Of a stretch of 64,000 nucleotides of DNA, positions 56,501-64,000 are shown piece after piece. The notes beneath the pieces were generated by a model. That model was not told the DNA's origin. It did no database searches and was given only the letters and a program-made list of their open reading frames with translations. Positions within the stretch are counted from its first letter, which is position 1. Every line of letters begins with the position of its first letter. A program made the position numbers and the translations under genes. The DNA comes from Cladochytrium replicatum (Eukaryota; Chytridiomycota; Chytridiomycetes; Cladochytriales; Cladochytriaceae): assembly GCA_025526935.1 (NCBI GenBank), contig JAHLKD010000039.1, forward strand, positions 62,001 to 126,000, written 5' to 3'.

Positions 56501-57173
56501 TCGAGACCGCGTGGATGCTAAGCCAAGTTCCAGCGGCCGGGATCGCGAGCGTCGGGATCCTCCTCGCGATGCACCCAGGGACTCGCACAGGGAGCGTGAG
56601 CGCGGGTCCGAGCGTGACCGTGGCTCGGAGCGATCAGACCGCGACCGCGAGTACAGGCGCGACTACGACGATCGCGGCGGCGACCGTGACCGTCGACGCG
56701 ACGACCGGCCGCCGCCGCGTGAGAGCGAGCGTGGTGGCGGGGATAGGTACAGAGACGACCGTCGCGACGATCGGTACCGCGACAACAGACGTGACGATCG
56801 GTACAGAGACGACAGGAGGGACGACACTCACCGCGACTATATGCGGGACGACCGTCGAGATGAGAGGGGGTACCCAGACAACAGGGGCGATCGGTACACA
56901 GATGACAGGGACCGGTATTCGGAACTTGGAGGGTACGATAATAGGCGTGGAGGTGGTGGGCCGCCACCGTCGCGTGGAGGGCGAAATGGGGGGTATGACG
57001 ATGTGGATGATCGGATGAGGAGGATGGACTTGGATTCGCCGAGGCAGGGGTACCGCGATGCGCCGCCGTCGGGCCCGCCGAGTAGCGGAGGGTCAGCACC
57101 GGGATCTGCGCCTGCATCACCCGCACAGCCGGAGAAAGCGAAGAAGGGGTTGAACTTTTGGAAGAAGAAGTGA
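53588..57173 (+). CDS. SEC1: Sec1/Munc18 (SM) protein with long Arg/Asp-rich C-terminal extension (13 exons)
   Basis: Exons 53588..53618, 53679..53810, 53871..54023, 54077..54166, 54223..54332, 54387..54676, 54728..54791, 54842..55030, 55099..55182, 55236..55511, 55568..55660, 55709..56156 and 56209..57173 total 2925 nt, exactly 975 codons (974 residues). Conserved SM blocks are LVDMLRTVQPPGKWKVLVVD, SACRMSDILDENVT, ATLLLVERSLDVMAPLLHEL with TYQA, THTRHWHIAEV, and PRVIVFFVGGVTYSELRVCA. SM proteins bind syntaxin and assembled SNAREs at the plasma membrane for exocytosis. The last ~290 residues are an added tail: Pro/Ser-rich, then dense R/D/E/Y repeats (RYRDDRRDD units), a Gly-rich stretch and a terminal KKGLNFWKKK. 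An ~85-residue Ser/Gly/Pro insert also lies before VIVFFVGG. Confidence 0.93.
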
Positions 57174-57579
57174 TTCGGAGTAGTGGAGATACCAAGTGGG
57201 AAAGTGTGGATTTTTAAAGGTTCTTCCTCACCTCATTTCTTTCATCAGGGCATTTTTATTATTGTGGGAGGGATAGATCTGCAGAGGACAGCATCCACGA
57301 TTCTCTTTTCTTACTTTCTTTTTTATACAGTTCAGAAGCCTGTACTCTTTGTTGATTGACATCCCTGCTGCAAACCATTCCACAAAGTTCAAAAAGGTGT
57401 TCTCAATCGTTCGTAATAGTGTGTTTCTTCGCTTTTCTTCTTGGAGGTGTTTTCGGATGATCACTGTCGTGCAACCAAAATTACATGATTATGCATTTAA
57501 TCATTTAATCGTCAAACTAGCTCATACGCAGTGGGTGTTGTGCTGTACAAACAAGCCAAGCAAGTTGTTATTCTATTCC
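57174..57579. other. Convergent 3' intergenic region
   Basis: Separates the stop codons of SEC1 (plus) and the DNAJC8-like gene (minus). It is T-rich, presumably holding both 3' ends; no gene seen. Confidence 0.5.
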
Positions 57580-58369
57580 TCATTTCTTCTTTTTCTTGTC
57601 CATGAACTTTCTCCAACTGGCCACTCGATCGTCCCTGGAGCTCTCCCACGCCTTATCATGCTCCAGCTTCCTCTTCCTCGTCTCCGCCTGCTCCTCCGCC
57701 TCCTGCGCTCTCCTCTCAAACTCGTTTTTGAGCCGTATGCTTGCGCGGTCCATGTTTCCTTTCAGCATCGACCGCACTTCTGCACGGATCGCATCGATCA
57801 CAGCGGGCTCGTACATTCTCGGATCGACATCCGCGGGAGCTGTCGGTTCAGATTTTAACTCTGTTTTGGAGGGTTTCTTTGTGATGCGTTTCTGGCGCAT
57901 CACGGTGTCGCGGGCCTCTTGCAAGATCGCAACAATGGTTTCGCGTTTCTCGTCGTCGGTGAAGTAGGATTCGGCTGCTTTGAGGGCCTCGAAGGCCTCT
58001 TGTGCTCTTGGATTTTTGGACTGAAGAAAGGTGTAAGATTGTTTGTAGTTTGAGGGGTTCAACATATTTTAACCTTGTCGGGATGGCAGAGAATGGATTT
58101 CTTCCTGTATTGGAGCTTGATTTCTCGCTGGTCGATGGTGCCGGTTGCAAAGGTGGTTGAGGAGACTTCGAGGAGGTCGAAGGGGTTTTTGATGGTGAAG
58201 GACAGGATTCTGTCGATCTGGAGTTGATCGACGAAGGTTTAGATATTCCCAAAGCAACGGCTCCTGCTGGTTAATTTAATACCTCTGCGTCCTGCGTCAC
58301 TGCCGAGGCAGTCATCCTCAGAAACGTATCGACATCAAAGTCGTCCTCCCTTTCCGTGTCCTTGCCCAT
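57580..58369 (-). CDS. DNAJC8/Spf31-like J-domain splicing-associated protein (3 exons)
   Basis: Exons 58369..58283, 58217..58074 and 58020..57580 join in frame to 223 residues. The N-terminus (DDFDVDTFLRMTASAVTQ) and the J domain (NPFDLLEVSS, then LQYRKKSILCHPDK with HPD at residues 74-76) are followed by SKNPRAQEAFEALKAAESYF. A charged coiled coil follows and the protein ends DDRVASWRKFMDKKKKK, matching the DNAJC8/Spf31 pattern ending in R-V-xSWR-F. Members associate with the spliceosome and stimulate Hsp70. The Lys-rich end could act as a nuclear localisation signal. The second intron starts right after HPDK. Confidence 0.92.
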
Positions 58370-58410
58370 AGCGTCCCGGTGTTGAGTCCAACAGTGGCTT
58401 GACCTCCCCA
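58370..58410. promoter_or_regulatory. 41-nt bidirectional start-codon interval
   Basis: Only 41 nt separate the ATG of the minus-strand DNAJC8-like gene (58369) from the ATG of the plus-strand ACT-domain gene (58411). Core promoters must therefore overlap the neighbouring transcript or coding sequence. Confidence 0.5.
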
Positions 58411-58954
58411 ATGTCCACCATCGACACCCTCAGGAAGCTCACCGCGGCAAAGTTCACCCTCGTCGTGTACCCCGACCAGCTCGCGATATTCAGATGGCCG
58501 CCCGCGGCAGTCCCCAACGCGCTCTTCCCGCTCATCATCAACAACGTAACGTTTTTCTCGCTCACCCGCACACAGGACGAGTTCTCGCTGGTCTTGCCCG
58601 CGGACGTGGAGCTGCCGACGGACCCGCTCGGCGTGCCGCCAAAATCCGAAGCTGGCTGGAGGTAATTAACCCGGGACAACTTTTCTATTTGGGATCTGAG
58701 AATGGAAATTGATTCTTGAAATAAAAAGGGCATTCCGGGTTCAGGGACAGGTGGATTTCAGTGAGGTTGGTGTGATGGCGGCGATCACGATTCCATTGGC
58801 CGAGGCTGGGCTGTCGATTTTCGTGGTGTCGACGTTCGACACGGACTACGTGCTCGTGAAGGAGGATCAGTTGTCTGATGCGATCAAGGCGTTGGAAGCG
58901 GCAAAGTTTACGGTGAAGAAGACGATGCAGAAGCTGGGAAAGAATAGCCAATAA
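58411..58954 (+). CDS. ACT-domain protein of the CASTOR/GATSL type (2 exons)
   Basis: Exons 58411..58661 and 58729..58954 join in frame across a 67-nt intron to 158 residues. The N-terminal half (AAKFTLVVYPDQLAIFRWPP, then FFSLTRTQDEFSLVLPAD) and the C-terminal half (GQVDFSEVGVMAAITIPLAE, then LSIFVVSTFDTDYVLVKEDQ) each have the beta-alpha-beta pattern of ACT domains; the second is the more conserved. Human CASTOR1 uses such domains to sense arginine upstream of mTORC1, while the short fungal and bacterial relatives are mostly uncharacterised, so a small-molecule-binding role is inferred. An upstream in-frame TTG at 58399 is not used as a start here. Confidence 0.85.
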
Positions 58955-59203
58955 AGTATCGAAATGGGACACTTTTGTTTGGTGGGTGGTGTGTTTTACT
59001 CCATGCTGCTTTATTTGGTTTGTGCACCTCTTTGGATTTTCCGGCATGCGGTGATTTGTTTTGCTTTTCGCTGCTTCGTTTTTAGCTTTTCATTAGTTGC
59101 AGTTGAATAGAGGTTGGCATTAGCAACTGTGTGCTCTGGCCTGTCCATGATTGGGAGTGTGTGAAACCGTTTGCCCGACCAGATCACAGCAAAAGTGTCG
59201 TAA

Positions 59204-61070
59204 ATGGCCACCTTGGCACCGAAGAGCAACCGCAAGAGCAGGTCCACACTCCACCTCCAAACCTCGCAGGTCTCTCTCAACACGAATCCCTCCCACCGCC
59301 AACAATCCACACTCGCACCACCACAACATCAAGGCCGCTCAATCTCCCGAAACGGCTCCAGCCTCCACATCTTCCCCAGCCGCTCAAACTCCCGCCTCGC
59401 TCCCGGCCGCTCCAATTCCCGCCTCATACCCGGTGGCCGCTCCACCACCGCCCGCCCCGCACGCTCCTCTTCCCGCCTCTCCATCTCCCACGACGATCCC
59501 GTGTACACTCCCGCAGTACCACCTCCGCCGCCCCCGCCGACACTAAGAGACATTGCGATCGTGAACCACGGCCCGATCGTCACGCAGCTCGAGCAGGATC
59601 TGATCCACGCGACGAGCACGGGGGACTTGGATGCGGTGTATGAGTGCATTTGGAAAGCAGCGGAGTGTGGTGGGCTGAAGTGCGCGAGTGCGGTTGTGAG
59701 CTCTCTGGAAGAGGGGGGATCCGGGCGACATGCGGGTGGGAGTGCGGGTGGTGGAGGAGGGCATATGGGGAGGAGGAACGCGATATCGCCGAGACGGTGG
59801 AATTTATCGAGGGCAACGACGAAGGCGATTCCCCATCCGGAGGGAGAGGGACGGAGGAGACGGGCATCGTCGGTGGGGACGGCGAGGTTTAACGCAAAGA
59901 GCTGCAATATCAATTGCAGGATTCCGTTTATGGGCACAAGGTGAGCTACAAAAACTCTTTTCATTTGTGAGAAAAACTGTTGATGTTTTGCCAAAGTCCC
60001 CTTTCTTTGGTGTGCAAAAGCGGTCTTCCCTTATGCGCCAAAATCGCAAATGTTCTACTCGAGTTCGGTGCTGATGCGACCGACGCCGACAACTATGGAG
60101 TCACGCCGTTACATTGGTGCGTCTATTTTCTGAGATAAAAGCATTTGCCAATAACAACCGTTGTTCTGTTTTTTAGGGCAGCTGAGAAAGGAAGCGAAGT
60201 ACTGATACAGCGACTGATTCAGCATCTGAACGAACGGTTTTTACTCGCACATTCAAAGTTGGCTGGTCCAGCGAATGAGAGAGTGATACAGGCAATAGGC
60301 AAGAAGGATCTTTTTGGAAGCACACCATTGCACTTTGCAGCTGTAAATAACAGGCTCAAGGTCGTCGAGGCTTTGGTATGTGGACACTTTGAAAGTTATC
60401 GAAGAATACTTTTTTTTACCGCTTATGCCAACAGCTTTTAGCAGGGGCGGACCCAACTGCGGTCAATAACGATGGGCGGAAGCCGTCTGATGTATGTTCA
60501 GACCCAGATGTTCGATCCATTCTAATTGGTGAGAAAAATTCTTGGTTTGATAATATTTCCATCAAGCTTAACCGCATTTTGGTTGCAGAGGAGGAGAAGC
60601 GACTCATGCGTGCACGAATGGCAGCGAACCAACCCGCACTTCTACAGCCTGCGAAGTCCACCAAAAAGAAAGGAAAGCGTGGTGGAAAATCAAAAGGAAA
60701 GAAATCTTCACGACCCACGAGCGCAAGCAGCACGGGTGGTGGATCAGCGAAATCTAAGTTAAAGGCCAACCGAAGCGGTGGGAAAGGCCCAGTGAAGCGA
60801 GTGGCTTCGGGGTCTGTGAGCTTATCAAGAGATACGGGACTGAATATGGGAAATGCAAAGAGTGGATCCGGGATGGTTGGAATCGGGTCGTCAGGATCCA
60901 AAAGCACTTCGAGGGGTGGGAGTCGAAGTGGTTTGAATGAGAAAGGGAAGAGGAAGAGTGGTTCTAAAGAAGAGGAACGGGTTGAAATTGACGGATATCA
61001 AGGATCTGAGCGCGCATTAGCCAGCAAGAGCAAAGGGTTTGTGGTTTCTGCAGTCCAGAACAAGAACTAG
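59204..61070 (+). CDS. Ankyrin-repeat protein with disordered basic flanks (5 exons)
   Basis: Exons 59204..59940, 59997..60116, 60177..60375, 60435..60528 and 60589..61070 give 543 residues with consistent phases. The first ~245 residues are Ser/Arg/Pro-rich with a poly-Pro run and short Gly tracts. Ankyrin units follow: IANVLLEFGADATDADNYG then VTPLHWAAEKGSEVLIQRL, then DLFGSTPLHFAAVNNRLKVV then EALLAGADPTAVNNDGRKPS. The tail, from about residue 385, is Lys/Ser/Gly-rich (KSTKKKGKRGGKSKGKKSS) and probably nuclear or RNA/DNA-interacting. Introns fall within the ankyrin units. The binding partner is unknown. The gene is tandem with the next plus-strand gene 270 nt downstream. Confidence 0.8.
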
Positions 61071-61339
61071 ATCTGTTTTCCCACGGGTGTTTCACTGCCA
61101 CAGTTGCCGTGTCCTCGCCGTTCTTTGGGCCGGTGCCAAAACGACGACCGACCGACTGACCGAACGAACGCGTCCTTCAAGTCGAGACGGCCCGCTAGCT
61201 CATAGCCAGAGAACCGGTGCGTGGCAGAATCACTGTCCAGCGTAGCTGCGAGGAGGCTTCTTGCTAACGAGGCCCTGCTGGTATGTGTGCGGCTCATGGT
61301 GCCTTGGTCGGCTATACTGACCGGTGGCGCTAGTGAGTG

Positions 61340-64000
61340 ATGGCGAGCAGGATTGCGAACAGTGAGTCGAAGCGGCCCACCAGTCACCACCATGCTGCGC
61401 AGGGGTCTTGGCAGCAGCACCAGTATTTCCAGCAGCCGCAGGCGCAGAATGCCAACGTTGTGCACGGTTCACTCGCTCGAAGCGTCTCTGGTCGTAATCC
61501 TCCACCGCCTGTGCCCGTTGCCCTTCCTCAGCATACACAGGCAGCGCATAGCGGTCAGAGTATCCATGCATCGTTAGCCCGCAGCGCATCAGGGCGCAAT
61601 GGGCCAGTGAACCCTGTGTCCGTGGTGACACAGAAACCCTTGCCAATTGCACCGGGACAGCAACGGCAGCAACCGTTACCACAGCACAACAGCGGTCTTT
61701 CACCACAGATGCGGTCGTTGGATGTTAAGCCTCCTGCTGGAAATTCACCAACTTCTTCGACAAGTGGCACCATTGCCAACACTCCCTCTTCTACTTCCAA
61801 TGCGTCCATCCCACGTCGAACTGTTTCTCGTAACCCTTCCAGTGGACATGTCGGTGGATTTTCAGACCCTCCGCCACCGACCGACTCCGTCTCCCCGTAT
61901 GACGGCCAAAATGTATCGCAAAACCAGCACAATTATAATCATCATAATAACATTGGACCGGTTCCCCAGCAGAGCCGCCAGGCCCATCACCACCATTACC
62001 ATCATGGACCCGACCATTCACACCACCCACAAATACGAACAAAAAACTTTGCTGCTACACCAAGCCCAGCTCCAGCTACAGCGGTACCAGCTACGCCTGT
62101 TCCGGGCCAATCTATGTTTGGTCTGGACGACCCACCGGAAACAGCGAGTTTGATGTTGACCAAAGGATATTCACACGAGTTTCCAGTGAAGACCAGTCGT
62201 AGCCATAACCATGGAGGAGAAGCGGTAGGAAGACCAAAGAAGAAAGAATGGTGGGAACCGAAAGGTACCCCAACCATTCCAATCCTGGAAGGTGGGGTTC
62301 CGGGACTCTCTGCGGAAACTCTGGAAATTTTGGCACCAACACAACCCCACGATTCGTCCAATGATCACAAGAGCGGCTCGGGGTCAGAATATGCTGGGAG
62401 TATGAGAAGTCCGGGGAACCCTGGCCGACGATCTTCGGGTTCTAATTCGTTTGCTGAACGAAGTGGAGGATTTAATGAGACATCGGACTTCGGTGCACCG
62501 GTAAAACCGCGAGCGGACAGCGTAGATGAGTCTACCCCCTTCCATGTTCGTAACGGGAGTCAGTCATCGCTCTTAGGGGGAGGAATGGTAGGTGCAGAAG
62601 GATTTGGACTTTTGCCACAACCACGCGATATTCCTCCGCGGGGACCTAGCAGGTCGGCGAGCAATGCACTCTTATCGGATGCTGGTCAACCCTCCGTTCC
62701 CGTACAGGAAGCATTCATTCCGCCTGTTCCAACCATTTCGCGCGATGTGCATCATGAGATTCCTATGCCAATGCAACCTCAACCGTTTTTGTTTCCTGCC
62801 CAAACTATTGCACGGGAACCAACGCCAGTTTACGTTCAGCAGCAACAGCCAACAGTCCAGGTACATCCCACTATCACGCGCCAAAAATCCGGTTTTGGTG
62901 TGAACGAAGGTTTTGGAGCGGTTGGATCTACGTTACCTCGTGAACCACCACCGGGAAGCGAATACTACGGTCAAAATGGAGGTGGAACACTCAACCGCGA
63001 TCCCTTTGCTAATGATGTGCAAAGACCCGTCACCCCAAGTTCGAGTTACACATATCCTGAAAATGTTTCGGCCGATTTTGTCGCGCCAGGGCCTAGAAAC
63101 TTATCGCTGCGGAAAAAGCTCTTCAATTGGTCTGGAGTGATCACGGGCGGCAACAACACCAAGCAGACTCGTCCACCTTCCAGGCAGCGAGATATTGAGA
63201 GCAATCTTGGGCCGTCATCGCCTACACAAGCCGCAACGGAGGAGACTCTTCCGCGATGGAATGAAAATGGACAGCCAGGTTATGCTATGCAGCAACCTCC
63301 ACAACCGTTTGCTGGCGCTACATTGGACAGAAGGAATCTCGAGACACTGACTCGTCAGCATGCAAACATTTCACCACCTACTCCATCGAAGATTGATCGT
63401 TATGGAAACATTGCGAGGCTGCAACGGTCGCAATCTACGGAGCCTATGGCGGATCCTTACTATGCCGGTCAACCACCGTATAACCAAGCTTTCAATGAGA
63501 ACCAGAACTTCAGCTCCTTTGGTACCACCGGTGAACCTTGGAGCCACCATCCGGCGATCAGAGAGCCGTCTTCTCCCCTTCCACCTGGTGTTCCGCAGCA
63601 GTATACACAGCAACAGAGACCGTCAACCCCTCAACGTGCCCAACCGCAATGGTCTTCGACTTTGGGTCGCAGTGGGAATGAGCCGGAGCAGATGCACCAG
63701 AGATCTGCGTCTCTTCATTATCGTACTGGTTCAGGTCAAAATGTAACACCCGAGGCTCCGAACGCTTGGAGCCAACCTCCGGTTCCTGTGGATGAGTCTT
63801 TGATGCAACGAGCTCAGCGGGCTCCGCCAGCTCCTCAGCAACCTGTCCCACCCCAGCCGATTGTCAAACCTACCCAATCGCTTGACGTTGCGACTGGTAC
63901 ACTGAATCATTCGAGCAGCCAAGGATCGATGCGTCTTTACGCACCGGCTGAGTATCAACACCCCCAGATCCCGCACACAGCACCGAACCCACCTCCAGGT
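61340..64000 (+). CDS. Long Gln/Pro/Ser-rich, probably disordered protein; 3' end outside the window
   Basis: From the ATG at 61340 the frame stays open for 887 codons to the last base. It begins MASRIANSESKRPTSHHHAA and contains Gln-rich, His-rich (QAHHHHYHHGPDHSHHPQ) and poly-Pro stretches. Likely phosphorylation-type Ser motifs recur (RSASNALLS, LQRSQSTEP, HQRSASLHYR), and the only compact hydrophobic/basic patch is NLSLRKKLFNWSGVITGG. No folded domain is recognised in this part; a structured domain may follow downstream. Composition suggests a scaffold or adaptor, for example cell-cortex or RNA-granule proteins, but this is a guess. Stop, further exons and true length are unknown. Confidence 0.75.
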   Translation, partial: MASRIANSESKRPTSHHHAAQGSWQQHQYFQQPQAQNANVVHGSLARSVSGRNPPPPVPVALPQHTQAAHSGQSIHASLARSASGRNGPVNPVSVVTQKPLPIAPGQQRQQPLPQHNSGLSPQMRSLDVKPPAGNSPTSSTSGTIANTPSSTSNASIPRRTVSRNPSSGHVGGFSDPPPPTDSVSPYDGQNVSQNQHNYNHHNNIGPVPQQSRQAHHHHYHHGPDHSHHPQIRTKNFAATPSPAPATAVPATPVPGQSMFGLDDPPETASLMLTKGYSHEFPVKTSRSHNHGGEAVGRPKKKEWWEPKGTPTIPILEGGVPGLSAETLEILAPTQPHDSSNDHKSGSGSEYAGSMRSPGNPGRRSSGSNSFAERSGGFNETSDFGAPVKPRADSVDESTPFHVRNGSQSSLLGGGMVGAEGFGLLPQPRDIPPRGPSRSASNALLSDAGQPSVPVQEAFIPPVPTISRDVHHEIPMPMQPQPFLFPAQTIAREPTPVYVQQQQPTVQVHPTITRQKSGFGVNEGFGAVGSTLPREPPPGSEYYGQNGGGTLNRDPFANDVQRPVTPSSSYTYPENVSADFVAPGPRNLSLRKKLFNWSGVITGGNNTKQTRPPSRQRDIESNLGPSSPTQAATEETLPRWNENGQPGYAMQQPPQPFAGATLDRRNLETLTRQHANISPPTPSKIDRYGNIARLQRSQSTEPMADPYYAGQPPYNQAFNENQNFSSFGTTGEPWSHHPAIREPSSPLPPGVPQQYTQQQRPSTPQRAQPQWSSTLGRSGNEPEQMHQRSASLHYRTGSGQNVTPEAPNAWSQPPVPVDESLMQRAQRAPPAPQQPVPPQPIVKPTQSLDVATGTLNHSSSQGSMRLYAPAEYQHPQIPHTAPNPPPG

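Noticed and set aside
56515-57018. Val/Thr-rich frames overlapping the SEC1 tail in other frames
   Set aside because: They are alternate readings of the repetitive RD-coding DNA; the SEC1 frame is fixed by conserved upstream exons.

Overview
This window looks like nuclear DNA of a fungus, most probably an early-diverging zoosporic lineage (chytrid-like). Coding sequence is split by many short GT-AG introns (about 50-65 nt), the standard stop codons are used, and the gene set mixes fungal families (Kin4-type kinase, Pcl-like cyclin fold, Mnn4/LicD-type enzyme, Sec1) with families often lost in yeasts (FGD-like RhoGEF, COP9 signalosome subunit 1, ADAL-type deaminase, DNAJC8, CASTOR-like ACT protein). 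The lineage is an inference from gene content; no rRNA or mitochondrial sequence is present to test it.

Layout. 0.6-9.4 kb: a two-TM protein (minus), a PPR protein (plus), a decayed casein-kinase-1-like relic (minus) and a type II membrane glycoprotein (minus). 9.4-18 kb: two large minus-strand genes, a secreted catalytically dead M14 carboxypeptidase with three C-terminal Cys-rich CBM10/dockerin-like repeats, and a Kin4-like kinase. 18-25.7 kb is gene-poor, with a small Yippee gene (plus) and an unresolved multi-exon membrane protein candidate (minus). 25.7-30 kb: a 14-exon DH-PH-FYVE RhoGEF with a second, atypical FYVE-like finger. 30-34.5 kb is gene-poor. 34.6-38.8 kb: a cyclin-fold gene and COP9 signalosome subunit 1, divergently arranged. 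38.8-41.7 kb is again gene-poor. 41.7-46 kb: ADAL deaminase, a frame-broken folylpolyglutamate/dihydrofolate synthase pseudogene and proteasome alpha (PSMA4/Pre9). 46-51.8 kb: repeat-rich, with a Ty3/Gypsy relic, a hAT transposase relic and a diverged 130-bp repeat pair. 51.8-64 kb is gene-dense: LicD/Mnn4-like (minus), Sec1 (plus), DNAJC8 (minus), ACT/CASTOR-like (plus), ankyrin protein (plus) and the 5' part of a long Q/P/S-rich protein running off the window.

The genes are independent housekeeping and regulatory loci, not an operon or cluster. Several pairs are head-to-head with short shared upstream regions (41 nt for DNAJC8/ACT, 213 nt for cyclin/CSN1, about 270 nt for LicD/Sec1). The most unusual locus is the pseudo-carboxypeptidase carrying three CBM10/dockerin-like repeats. 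Exon coordinates were derived by hand from splice consensus, reading frame and family conservation; they carry no transcript support.
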